Positions 53,322 to 61,299 of a stretch of DNA of 64,000 nt are shown one piece after another. The stretch lies in contig NZ_CP101750.1 in NCBI RefSeq assembly GCF_026810505.1, positions 7,428,515-7,492,514 of the forward strand, written 5' to 3'. The notes beneath the pieces were generated by a model. It was not told the origin of the DNA. It saw only the letters and a list, made by a program, of their open reading frames with translations, and did not search any database. Both the position numbers and the translations under genes were made by a program. The stretch comes from Streptomyces sp. Je 1-369. Its GTDB lineage: Bacteria > Actinomycetota > Actinomycetes > Streptomycetales > Streptomycetaceae. How positions within the stretch are numbered: position 1 is the stretch's first letter; every line of letters starts with the position of its first letter.

Positions 53322-53555
53322 ATGAACGGAGTCGATCCGGGCAGGCTGGACGACCAGCAGCTCATCAAGGAGCTGGAGACGATCCACCGCACCCGCCACA
53401 GCACCCTGCTGCACGGCTCGAACGACGCCCTGCGGGCCCACAACGACCGCATGGCGCAACTCGAAGGTGAATACTTGCGCCGCCATCCGCGCAGGTCGGT
53501 GGCCGGGGGACGGACCCGCGCGGGCGCGCGGGAGAGGGGAACCACAAGCACATGA
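53322..53555 (+). CDS. Small DUF6158-type protein
   Basis: A 77-residue charged helical protein: PGRLDDQQLIKELETIHRTRHSTLLHGSNDALRAHNDRMAQLEGEYLRRHPRR, then a basic disordered tail. The LDDQQLIKELETIHRTRH...LEGEYLRRHP pattern fits the small DUF6158 family of actinomycetes, whose function is unknown. It is overlapped by the next start (ATGA at 53552-53555). Confidence 0.75.
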   Translation: MNGVDPGRLDDQQLIKELETIHRTRHSTLLHGSNDALRAHNDRMAQLEGEYLRRHPRRSVAGGRTRAGARERGTTST

Positions 53556-54130
53556 CGGACAACCCGACCCTCCTTGAGCGGCACGGCGAGGCACTCGACC
53601 TGTTCACCGACCGCGTGCACGCCGTCCGCGCCGACCAGTGGGACGCCCCGACGCCCTGCACGGACTGGACGGTGCACGACCTGGTCAACCACCTCGCGTC
53701 CGAGCAGCTGTGGGTGCCGCCGCTGCTCCGCGACGGCGCCACCCCCGAGTCTGTCGGCGACGCCTTCGACGGCGACATGCTCGGCCCCGACCCGGTCGCC
53801 TCCTGGGACACCGCGTCCGCCGCCTCACGCGCCGCGTTCCGCGAGCGGGGCGCCCTTGACCGCACCGTCCACCTGTCGTTCGGAGAGGCCTCGGCACCGT
53901 TCTACGCCGGGCAGATGATCACCGACCTCGTCGTGCACGCCTGGGACCTGTCCCGCGCGATCGGCGCCGACGAGACACTGCCCGAGGCCCTCGTCGCCTT
54001 CGCGCTGGGCGAAGTGGAGCCCCACGCGGCCGAGTTGGAGAAGAGCGGCCTCTTCGCCCCGGCCGTGGAGCCGTCGGCCGACGCCGACGAGCAGACGAAA
54101 CTCCTGAATCTCCTGGGCCGCGAGGTCTGA
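53552..54130 (+). CDS. TIGR03086-family metal-binding protein (DinB/mycothiol-dependent type fold)
   Basis: A 192-residue four-helix protein of the mycothiol-dependent maleylpyruvate isomerase/DinB-like superfamily. Typical segments are WDAPTPCTDWTVHDLVNHL, with a possible metal-binding His, and ITDLVVHAWDLSRAIG with a second His. Such proteins may use mycothiol as cofactor; the substrate is unknown. It is coupled to the DUF6158 gene and so shares its SigB-type promoter. Confidence 0.85.
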   Translation: MTDNPTLLERHGEALDLFTDRVHAVRADQWDAPTPCTDWTVHDLVNHLASEQLWVPPLLRDGATPESVGDAFDGDMLGPDPVASWDTASAASRAAFRERGALDRTVHLSFGEASAPFYAGQMITDLVVHAWDLSRAIGADETLPEALVAFALGEVEPHAAELEKSGLFAPAVEPSADADEQTKLLNLLGREV

Positions 54131-54175
54131 GATCGCTCAACCATCGTCTTTCGGCTCGCGAACAGAGGGAACCTG

Positions 54176-55189
54176 ATGTTCATGAGAGTCGGAGTGGTGG
54201 ATGTGGGTTCGAACACGGTGCGGCTCGTCGTCGCGGACGCCGACGGACAGGTGCCGTTGCCGGTCCACACGGTGAAGAGACGCCTGCGGCTGGGCGAGCA
54301 CCTGGACGACGAGGGCCGCCTCGGCGAGGAGCCGGTCCGCGAACTGGTCACGGCGGTGCGTGACGTACAGGAAGAGGCACAGCGGTGGGGGGTGTACGAA
54401 CCCTTCGCCTTCGTCACCTCGATCGTGCGGGACGCCCCGAACCGGGCGGAGGTGCTCGAAGCGGTGGAGGCCGGCACCGGGATCCGGCTGCGCACCCTGT
54501 CCGGCGAGGCGGAGGCCGAGCTGACGTTCCTCGCCGCCCGCAGGTGGATGGGGTGGCGCGCGGGGCCGCTGGTGCTCTTCGACATCGGCGGCGGCTCCCT
54601 CGAAGTGGCCTTCGGCCGCAGCCGCCTGCCCGACTACGCGGCGTCGCTGCCGCTCGGGGCGAGGCGGCTGACGCGGGAGCTCTTCGACGGCCAGGACCCG
54701 CCCCGCGCCGAGGACCTCAAGGCGGTGCGCCGCCAGGTGCGTCACCAGCTGCGGGACGTGGCCGCCCGGATCCGCTGGGAGATGCCGCACACGGCCGTCG
54801 CCACGTCGCGCACGTTCCAGCAGCTGGCCAGATTGTGCGGTGCGGCGCCCGGCCGCTACGGCCCGTTCGTGGAGCGGCAGTTGGGTCGCGTCGAGCTCGG
54901 CAGGGCGCTCAAGGAGCTGGCGTCGCTGCCCGCCGAGCGACGCGCCCAGCTGCCCGGCATCTCGGCGGCGCGCGCCGGTCAGTGCGTGGCCGGCGCGGTG
55001 GTCGCCCACACGGCGATGAAGCTGACCGGCATCGAGGAGGTCACCGTCTGCCCCTGGGCGCTGCGCGAGGGCATCCTGCTCCGCTACATCGAGGACGGTG
55101 ACGCGGACTGGTGGGCCGGTGAGCACGTGCACATGGGTGACACGAGCCGCACCGCCCAGATGCTGATGCCGCTGCCCGCCGCGACCTGA
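54176..55189 (+). CDS. Ppx/GppA-family phosphatase
   Basis: A 337-residue protein of the exopolyphosphatase/guanosine pentaphosphatase family (ASKHA fold). It starts with VGVVDVGSNTVRLVVAD, the first phosphate loop, and has LVLFDIGGGSLEVAFG as the second; the catalytic Glu is expected in the VTSIVRDAPNR...SGEAEAELTF region. It could hydrolyse polyphosphate or pppGpp, linking it to stress signalling. GAGGGAA precedes the ATG at 54176; an in-frame ATG at 54182 is possible. Confidence 0.9.
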   Translation: MFMRVGVVDVGSNTVRLVVADADGQVPLPVHTVKRRLRLGEHLDDEGRLGEEPVRELVTAVRDVQEEAQRWGVYEPFAFVTSIVRDAPNRAEVLEAVEAGTGIRLRTLSGEAEAELTFLAARRWMGWRAGPLVLFDIGGGSLEVAFGRSRLPDYAASLPLGARRLTRELFDGQDPPRAEDLKAVRRQVRHQLRDVAARIRWEMPHTAVATSRTFQQLARLCGAAPGRYGPFVERQLGRVELGRALKELASLPAERRAQLPGISAARAGQCVAGAVVAHTAMKLTGIEEVTVCPWALREGILLRYIEDGDADWWAGEHVHMGDTSRTAQMLMPLPAAT

Positions 55190-55195
55190 AGGACG

Positions 55196-55756
55196 TCAGC
55201 CCGACTGCGGCTTCGCTCCCTTGGCGAACTCCGCGAGGAACGCCTCGCAGAACGCCTTGAGGTCGTCCGGCTTGCGGCTGGTGATGAGCGTGTTGGGGCC
55301 GCCCGTGCAGACCTTGACCTGCTCGTCGACCCAGGTGCCGCCCGCGTTGCGGATGTCGGTCTTGAGGCTCGGCCAGGAGGTCAGGGTGCGGCCGCCCAGC
55401 ACGTCCGCCTCGACGAGCGTCCAGGGGGCGTGGCAGATGGCCGCGACCGGGAGGCCGTGGTCGAAGAAGTCCTTCACGAAGGCCACGGCCTTGGCGTCCG
55501 TGCGCAGGTAGTCCGGGTTGGCGACGCCGCCGGGCAGCACGAGTCCGTCGAACGTGTCGGCCCGGACGTCGGCCACGACCTCCTGGACGGGGAAGGTGTC
55601 CGCCTTGTCGAGGTGGTTGAACCCCTGGATCTCGCCGGGGTCCGTGGACACCAGGACGGCCTCGCCGCCCGCGTCCCGGACGGCCTGCATGGGGTCCGTG
55701 AGTTCGATCTGCTCGACGCCCTCGGGCGCTACGAGGAACGCGATGCGCTGCGGCAT
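55196..55756 (-). CDS. DJ-1/PfpI-family protein
   Basis: A 186-residue protein of the DJ-1/PfpI superfamily with the nucleophile elbow AICHAPW (Cys about 110) and upstream Glu in FLVAPEGVEQIEL. The close match to the PfpI/YhbO subgroup suggests a stress-related glyoxalase, deglycase-type or protease-like role, which is debated in the literature. AAAGGA lies 9 bases before the ATG. It is convergent with the Ppx/GppA gene. Confidence 0.9.
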   Translation of the reverse strand: MPQRIAFLVAPEGVEQIELTDPMQAVRDAGGEAVLVSTDPGEIQGFNHLDKADTFPVQEVVADVRADTFDGLVLPGGVANPDYLRTDAKAVAFVKDFFDHGLPVAAICHAPWTLVEADVLGGRTLTSWPSLKTDIRNAGGTWVDEQVKVCTGGPNTLITSRKPDDLKAFCEAFLAEFAKGAKPQSG

Positions 55757-55874
55757 GGCGGAGTCGTCCTTTCTTCTGGCTTATTCGTGCTGGTCCTGCT
55801 GATCCTGCTGATTCATGCGGAGGTGCCCGCAGGCGACGCTCCGTACAAGATCTGATTGTCCGTATGGGGATTGT

Positions 55875-56312
55875 TTAAACCCATTCGTCCGGACCCCCGT
55901 CAGGTGCCGCGCGGCTGATGTCCGCGAGCGCCGACGTCGGGTCCTCCGACAGCGCGAGGTCACCGAGGCTCACCATCCCCACCGGGTGGCCGTCCTCGAC
56001 GACGGGCAGCCGCCGCACCGCGTGGTCGCGCATCAGCCCGATGGCCTCCGAGACCGCGTCGCCAGGGGCCACCACCACGGGGTTGGGCGTGCAGACGGCC
56101 TGGGCGCTGACCGTCAGCGGATCCGCGCCGTCCGCCACGGCGCGCAACGCGATGTCCCGGTCCGTGAGCACGCCCAGCACCCGCCCGTCCGCCGCGACCA
56201 GGACGTCCCCGATGTCCTGGGCCCGCATCAACTGTGCCGCTTCGACGAGAGAGGCGTCGGGGCGTACGGCCACGACACCCGGCGTCATGACGTCCCTTAC
56301 GTAATCAGCCAT
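55875..56312 (-). CDS. CBS-domain pair protein
   Basis: A 145-residue protein made of two CBS domains (VRDVMTPGVVAVRPDASLVEAAQLMRAQDIGDVLV and VSEAIGLMRDHAVRRLPVVEDG). Such stand-alone pairs bind adenine nucleotides and sense energy state. AGGAAGG precedes the ATG, and an exact SigB-type promoter lies at 56369-56393. Confidence 0.9.
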   Translation of the reverse strand: MADYVRDVMTPGVVAVRPDASLVEAAQLMRAQDIGDVLVAADGRVLGVLTDRDIALRAVADGADPLTVSAQAVCTPNPVVVAPGDAVSEAIGLMRDHAVRRLPVVEDGHPVGMVSLGDLALSEDPTSALADISRAAPDGGPDEWV

Positions 56313-56368
56313 GGCTGAGCCCTTCCTGCATGCGTCCGTCGTACGTTCCGCGTGCTGACTCCGCCGCA

Positions 56369-56393
56369 GTACCCCTGAGCCCCGGAGCCATGC
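56369..56393 (-). promoter_or_regulatory. Candidate SigB-type promoter of the CBS gene
   Basis: Read on the minus strand: GCAT, 15 bases, then GGGTAC, an exact match to GNNT-N14-16-GGGTAY, 56 bases upstream of the ATG at 56312. Confidence 0.55.
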
Positions 56394-56417
56394 CTCCCGA
56401 GGACGCCCCGGGACCTT

Positions 56418-58238
56418 CTAGGACCGCTCCCCGCGGTCCTTGCGTCCCGCCCCCGGCAGGAACTCCTGCACCTTCGCCTTGAGGCCCTGCTTGATCACGG
56501 ACGCCCGGTCCGCGTCACCCTTGAGGATCGATGACGCGGTGGCCTCCATCTGGTCCCACGTCGCGTGCGGCGGAATCGGCGGGACCGCCGGGTCGGTGCG
56601 GAAGTCGATCACCACGGGGCCGCTCGCGTCGAGCGCGGCGCGCCATGCCGGTTCCACCTCCTCGGGGCGCTCCACGCGGATTCCGGTCAGACCGATCGAG
56701 CGGGCGAACTCCGCGTACCGCACATCCGGCAACGACTGGGACGGCAGGAAGGACGGGGCGCCCTCCATCGCCCGCATCTCCCACGTCACCTGGTTCAGGT
56801 CCTGGTTGTTCCACACGGCGACGATCAGCCGCGGGTCGTCCCAGCGGTGCCGGTACTTGGCGGCGGTGATCAGCTCCGCCATGCCGTTCATCTGCATCGC
56901 GCCGTCACCCACCAGAGCGATGGCGGGACGGTCCGGGTGCGCGAACTTCGCGCCGATCGCGTAGGGCACACCGCACCCCATCGTCGCCAGGGTGCCCGAC
57001 AGGGAGGCGCGCATGTCGCCGCGGAAGGTGAGATGGCGGGCGAACCAGTTCGCCACCGAGCCCGAGTCGGAGGTGACGATCGCGTTGTCGGGGAGCAGCG
57101 GATCCAGGGCGCGCGCCACGTACTCCGGATTGATCGGGTCGGCGGAGACCGCGGCCCTGCGCTCCATCACCCCGTGCCAGCGCGTGACGTTCGCACAGAC
57201 CTCGTCGTACCACTCGCGGCACACCTCGCGGCGGTCCTTGTCGATGAGCGGGATCAGCTCGCGCAGCGTCGCCCGCGCGTCGCCGATGAGGTTCACCTCG
57301 TACGGATAGCGCATCCCGATCATGTGCGGGTCGATGTCGATCTGCACGCCACGAGCCGAGCCGAACTCCGGCAGGAACTGCGAGTACGGGAAGCTGGACC
57401 CGATCGTCAGGAGCGTGTCGCAGTCGCGCATCAGCTCGTAGCTGGGGCGGGTGCCGAGCAGACCGATCGAGCCGGTGACGTACGGGAGTTCGTCGCTCAG
57501 AGCGTCCTTGCCGAGCAGTGCCTTCGCCACGCCCGCGCCGAGCAGCTCCGCGATCTCCTCGACCTCCGCACGTGCTCCCGCCGCGCCCTGGCCGACCAGG
57601 ATCGCCGCCTTCTCGCCGGAGTTCAGGACCTCGGCGGCGCGCTCCAGAGCGGTCGGCGAGGGCATCGCGGTCCAGCTGCTGCGGTCGAGGCTGGAGGGGA
57701 CCATCTTGAAGGCGTGCGGGGGCGGGGAGTACTCCAGCTCCTGCACGTCGCCGGGGACGATCACGGCGGTCGGGCAGCGGCGCGCGTACGCGGTGCGGAT
57801 CGCCCGGTCCAGGACGTTGGGCAGCTGCTCGGGGACCGTCACCGTCTCCACGAAGTCGCCCGCCACGTCCTTGAAGAGCGTGTGCAGGTCGACCTCCTGC
57901 TGGTACGAGCCGCCCATCGCGCTGCGGTGGGTCTGCCCGACGATGGCGAGGACCGGCACGTGGTCGAGCTTCGCGTCGTACAACCCGTTCAGCAGATGTA
58001 CCGCACCCGGGCCCGACGTCGCCACGCACACCCCGAGCCGCCTGCCGAACTTGGCGTACCCGACGGCCTCGAACGCCGACATCTCCTCGTGCCGCGACTG
58101 CACGAAACGCGGCCGGTCCTCGGCCCTGCCCCACGCGGCGAGCAGGCCGTTGATGCCGTCACCCGGATAGCCGAAGACCTGCTCGACGCCCCAGGCGCGC
58201 AGCCTCTCCAGAATGTGGTCGGCGACCTTGACGCTCAT
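56418..58238 (-). CDS. Thiamine-diphosphate-dependent enzyme, pyruvate oxidase/dehydrogenase-like
   Basis: A 606-residue three-domain ThDP enzyme resembling pyruvate oxidase or quinone-dependent pyruvate dehydrogenase (PoxB). The catalytic Glu is in SRHEEMSAFEAVGYAKF (about residue 51), the FAD/central domain spans about 200-330, and the ThDP motif is VGDGAMQMNGMAEL followed by VWNNQDLNQVTWE. An acetolactate synthase role is unlikely without the small subunit. GGAGGG lies 6 bases before the ATG. It is divergent from the sigma factor gene, which suggests shared stress control. Confidence 0.88.
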   Translation of the reverse strand: MSVKVADHILERLRAWGVEQVFGYPGDGINGLLAAWGRAEDRPRFVQSRHEEMSAFEAVGYAKFGRRLGVCVATSGPGAVHLLNGLYDAKLDHVPVLAIVGQTHRSAMGGSYQQEVDLHTLFKDVAGDFVETVTVPEQLPNVLDRAIRTAYARRCPTAVIVPGDVQELEYSPPPHAFKMVPSSLDRSSWTAMPSPTALERAAEVLNSGEKAAILVGQGAAGARAEVEEIAELLGAGVAKALLGKDALSDELPYVTGSIGLLGTRPSYELMRDCDTLLTIGSSFPYSQFLPEFGSARGVQIDIDPHMIGMRYPYEVNLIGDARATLRELIPLIDKDRREVCREWYDEVCANVTRWHGVMERRAAVSADPINPEYVARALDPLLPDNAIVTSDSGSVANWFARHLTFRGDMRASLSGTLATMGCGVPYAIGAKFAHPDRPAIALVGDGAMQMNGMAELITAAKYRHRWDDPRLIVAVWNNQDLNQVTWEMRAMEGAPSFLPSQSLPDVRYAEFARSIGLTGIRVERPEEVEPAWRAALDASGPVVIDFRTDPAVPPIPPHATWDQMEATASSILKGDADRASVIKQGLKAKVQEFLPGAGRKDRGERS

Positions 58239-58488
58239 GCGGAACCCTCCGGTCGGAACGGAAAACGGCAGTGCCGTCCGGGTGTCCTGCCCTATCGGCG
58301 GGAAACCTGACGGGTGTTTGCTGCCGGAAGCGCGGGGCAGGCGGAAGAGAGTGCTTCGGACCGGAGGCACGTCCGTGGGAGCGTCCCTGACGCTCGCCCC
58401 CCGGGTGTGCCCCGTGGCGGTCCGACGTGCACACACTCCCACGGTGACCGTCCATCCCAAGGCACCCACGAGGGAGTTGCGACGCACC

Positions 58489-59301
58489 ATGCGATCCCAC
58501 ACCACCACTGCAGTAGCCGCGAGGCCCAGGCGGCATCCGCACGACGACGCCCCCGACACCGCGGAAGCCTTCGCCCGCCTCGTCGAACTGGCACCGGGAC
58601 CCGAGAGGGACACCCTCCGCCAGGAGATCGTCCAGGCCTGGCTCCCCATGGCGGAACGGCTCGCCGGCCGGTTCCGGAACCGCGGCGAGTCCCTCGACGA
58701 CCTGCGGCAGGTCGCGGCCCTCGGCCTGGTCAAGGCCGTCGACCGCTACGACCCGCGGCGCGGCACCGCGTTCGAGAGCTACGCGGTCCCCACCGTCACC
58801 GGTGAGATCAAGCGGCACTTCCGCGACCACATGTGGACCCTGCACGTGCCGCGACGCGTCCAGGACCTGCGCAACCGCGTACGGTTCGCCCGCCAGGACC
58901 TCTCGCAGACGGTCTCCGGGCGCGCCCCCACCACCGCCGAGATCGCCACTCACGCGCAGATGAGCGAGGAGGACGCGAAGGCCGGCCTGGAGGCGCTCGA
59001 CAGCTTCACCGCGCTCTCCCTCGACGCCGAACTCCCCGGCAGCGAGGACGGCTACTCGCTGAGCGACGCCCTGGGCGGCCCCGACCCGGCGCTCGACGTC
59101 GTCGTCGACCGCGAGGCCGTCAAGCCGCGCATCGCGCAGCTGCCCGAGCGCGAACGGACCATCCTCTACATGCGGTTCTTCGGCGACATGACGCAGAGCA
59201 GCATCGCCGACGAGATGGGCATCTCCCAGATGCACGTCTCACGCCTCATCAGCCGCTGCTGCGACCGGCTGCGCGACCAGGTCATGAAGGACGCGGCCTG
59301 A
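58489..59301 (+). CDS. SigB/SigF/SigG-family alternative sigma factor
   Basis: A 270-residue group 3 sigma factor. Region 2 reads VQAWLPMAERLAGRFRNRGESLDDLRQVAALGLVKAVDRYDP, with RGTAFESYAVPTVTGEIKRHFRD; region 3 covers about 120-180; region 4 ends with IADEMGISQMHVSRLISR. In Streptomyces this family (SigB, SigF and others) reads GNNT-N14-16-GGGTAY promoters and governs osmotic, oxidative or sporulation stress. No anti-sigma or anti-anti-sigma gene is adjacent. GGGAG lies 12 bases before the ATG, rather far. It overlaps the convergent PAS-GAF gene by 20 bases. Confidence 0.92.
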   Translation: MRSHTTTAVAARPRRHPHDDAPDTAEAFARLVELAPGPERDTLRQEIVQAWLPMAERLAGRFRNRGESLDDLRQVAALGLVKAVDRYDPRRGTAFESYAVPTVTGEIKRHFRDHMWTLHVPRRVQDLRNRVRFARQDLSQTVSGRAPTTAEIATHAQMSEEDAKAGLEALDSFTALSLDAELPGSEDGYSLSDALGGPDPALDVVVDREAVKPRIAQLPERERTILYMRFFGDMTQSSIADEMGISQMHVSRLISRCCDRLRDQVMKDAA

Positions 59302-60418
59302 CCCCCCGCCGCATGGCGAGCGCCATGTGCCGCGACATCACGTCGACCGCCCGTGCCTCGGCCAGCGAGAACGCGAGCCGCGCGCCGCTCCGGAAGAGCG
59401 TGAGGACGCCCTCCACCGGGCCGTGCGTACGGGCGGTCAGCGGCACGCACAGCAGGGACGTCACCTCGGCGCGGACGAGCACGTGCGCGCCGGAGGCGTC
59501 CCTGCCGAACGCGTCCGGATCCTCCGGGCGCACCTGAAGCGAGGCCGCCCCGCCGCGTGCCGCCTCCACGACGAGGGGGCACGCGGCGGGGTCCTGCGCG
59601 AGGACGTCGGCGGCCGGGGCGCCCGGCGGCCCGAGGACCGTCGTGCGCCGCATCCTGGCGGCGCCGTCGTCGGCGATCACCCAGTCCGCGAACCGCCCGT
59701 GCAGCACCCCTGCGGCCGCCTCCAGGACGGCCGCGCCGTCCCCAGCGGGCGCGGCGAGCAGCGCCGACGTCATGGCGTCCATCAGGTCGAGCTGCGCCGC
59801 GTGCCGGGTCGCCTCGCCGAGGTCGGGGGCGGGGCCCTGGACGCTCGGCCGCTGCTGTGCGTGGTCGTTCGTGGGCTGCAGCACGACGAGGACGGCGGTG
59901 CGCGGCTCGGCGCCGGGGCGCAGCGCGGTGAGGGTCGCGCGGACCGGGGTGCCGGGACTCTGCTGGAGGTGCACGTTCAGGCTCCGGTCGCCCTCGCCGC
60001 GGGCGACCGCCGCGGTCTGCGTACGGAACGCGACCCGGTCCGCGTGCATCAGGAACCCGGTCAGCGGCCGGCCCGTCGCATAGCCCGCGCGGACACCGGT
60101 CAGACCCGTCGCGGCGAAGTTCATGCGCCGCACGACGGTCTCCCTGTCGACCAGCGCGACCGGCAGCGGCATCCGCTGGAACAGGGACCGCAGCAGCCGC
60201 TGCTCGTCACGGTCGGACGTGGCGTCGTCCCACTGGCCGTTGACGGCGAGCCGCTCGTACGTGGGCCACAACTGGGCCGCCACATGGTCCAGTTCGAAGA
60301 GCGCCGCGTCCAGGACGGTGCTGAGGTCACCGGCCGGTACGGAGCGAGCCGACTTCAACTCGGCGACGCGGCGCAGAAAGTCCGCGAGCTCTTCACCGAA
60401 CTCCTCCATCTGGGACAT
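59282..60418 (-). CDS. PAS-GAF sensory protein without an output domain
   Basis: A 378-residue protein. After a helical N-terminus (EEFGEELADFLRRVAELKSA) comes a PAS-like domain (about 80-185; FQRMPLPVALVDRETVVRRMNFAATGLTG) and a GAF-like domain (about 205-370; LCVPLTARTHGPVEGVLTLFRSG). There is no kinase, phosphatase, GGDEF or DNA-binding domain, so it must act through partners. It lies between the sigma factor and a GAF-ANTAR gene, and could sense a signal for either. Confidence 0.78.
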   Translation of the reverse strand: MSQMEEFGEELADFLRRVAELKSARSVPAGDLSTVLDAALFELDHVAAQLWPTYERLAVNGQWDDATSDRDEQRLLRSLFQRMPLPVALVDRETVVRRMNFAATGLTGVRAGYATGRPLTGFLMHADRVAFRTQTAAVARGEGDRSLNVHLQQSPGTPVRATLTALRPGAEPRTAVLVVLQPTNDHAQQRPSVQGPAPDLGEATRHAAQLDLMDAMTSALLAAPAGDGAAVLEAAAGVLHGRFADWVIADDGAARMRRTTVLGPPGAPAADVLAQDPAACPLVVEAARGGAASLQVRPEDPDAFGRDASGAHVLVRAEVTSLLCVPLTARTHGPVEGVLTLFRSGARLAFSLAEARAVDVMSRHMALAMRRGVRPRPS

Positions 60419-60491
60419 GCGTCGAACCTATCCCCTGCGGCTGTTTTCCGTGGGCCTTGCAGGGAAGCCGAGGGAGAGAGGAGGAACAGTC

Positions 60492-61199
60492 ATGGCGCCC
60501 ATGCCCGACCCGGACCTGCTCCGGCCGACCTCATCCCTGCCCGGCCGCAGGCTGTCCGAACTCGCCGAGCAGGCCGTGCGCTGCACGCCCGCCTGCTGCG
60601 GCGCGAGCACGACGGTATCCGACGGCGGCGACGAACAGCCCATAGCCGTCACCCACCCCGACCTCGCCGGGCTCGTCTCGGTACAGCTGCGCTCCGGCGA
60701 CGGCCCCATCCCCGCCGCCGAGGAGTGGGGCACGCCCGTCGACGCGGAGGACCTGCTGCGGGACGAGCGGTGGCCCGCGTACCGGGCGATGGCCCTGGAC
60801 GCGGGCGTACGGTCCTGCGTCACGCTGCCCTTCCAGCGCGGCGGGCTCACCGTCACCCTGACCCTGTTCAGCTTCCGCCCCGGCGCGCTCGACGCCCCCG
60901 GACGCGGACCCGCCCAGGCGCTCGGTGACCTCGCCACGACGAGCTTCGTGCGCGACCGGCACTACCGGGCCGCGCTGACCGAGCTGGACCAGCTCGGCAC
61001 GGCCCTGCGGACCCGCCCCGTCGTGGACCAGGCGTCCGGGATCGTCATGCACGTCCTGGGCTGCGACGCGGACACCGCCTTCGGAGTGCTGCGACGGATC
61101 TCCCAGACCACCAACCGCAAGCTGGCGGACGTCGCGGCCGCCCTGGTCGAGACGAAGGGCCGCGGCCTGGAACGCGAACTGGTGTCGCTGGCCCGCTGA
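60492..61199 (+). CDS. GAF-ANTAR RNA-binding antiterminator-type regulator
   Basis: A 235-residue protein with a GAF domain (about 20-165) and a C-terminal ANTAR domain (about 170-225; LRTRPVVDQASGIVMHVLGCDADTAFGVLRRISQTTNRKLADVAAALVE). ANTAR domains bind paired RNA hairpins and prevent termination. The GAF domain would sense a ligand or redox state, and the CCGAS pair of cysteines near residue 36 could be redox-active. GAGGAGGAACAG precedes the ATG. It is divergent from the PAS-GAF gene. Confidence 0.87.
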   Translation: MAPMPDPDLLRPTSSLPGRRLSELAEQAVRCTPACCGASTTVSDGGDEQPIAVTHPDLAGLVSVQLRSGDGPIPAAEEWGTPVDAEDLLRDERWPAYRAMALDAGVRSCVTLPFQRGGLTVTLTLFSFRPGALDAPGRGPAQALGDLATTSFVRDRHYRAALTELDQLGTALRTRPVVDQASGIVMHVLGCDADTAFGVLRRISQTTNRKLADVAAALVETKGRGLERELVSLAR

Positions 61200-61230
61200 G
61201 GGTGGAAGTGGCGGCGCCGGGCTGTCGGGG

Positions 61231-61260
61231 ATACGTATGGATATGTAGGCATACGTCCCG
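61231..61260. promoter_or_regulatory. AT-rich decamer repeats upstream of the aminotransferase-like gene
   Basis: Three 10-base steps begin ATACGTATGG, ATATGTAGGC and ATACGTCCCG. They contain a 7-bp inverted repeat, ACGTATG (61233-61239) and CATACGT (61250-61256). The block is markedly AT-richer than its surroundings and lies 40-70 bases before the start at 61300, as an operator or promoter would. Confidence 0.45.
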
Positions 61261-61299
61261 CGGACCGGCGCGGTGGATCAGTACGGCACGGAGGCAGGG

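Noticed and set aside
55781-55963. 60-codon minus-strand open frame between the DJ-1 and CBS genes
   Set aside because: It overlaps the end of the CBS gene, lacks a good ribosome binding site and has random-looking Arg/Ser/Gln sequence.
60443-60467. GTTT-N15-GGGAAG as a SigB-type promoter before the GAF-ANTAR gene
   Set aside because: Two mismatches in the -10 hexamer; not distinguishable from chance.
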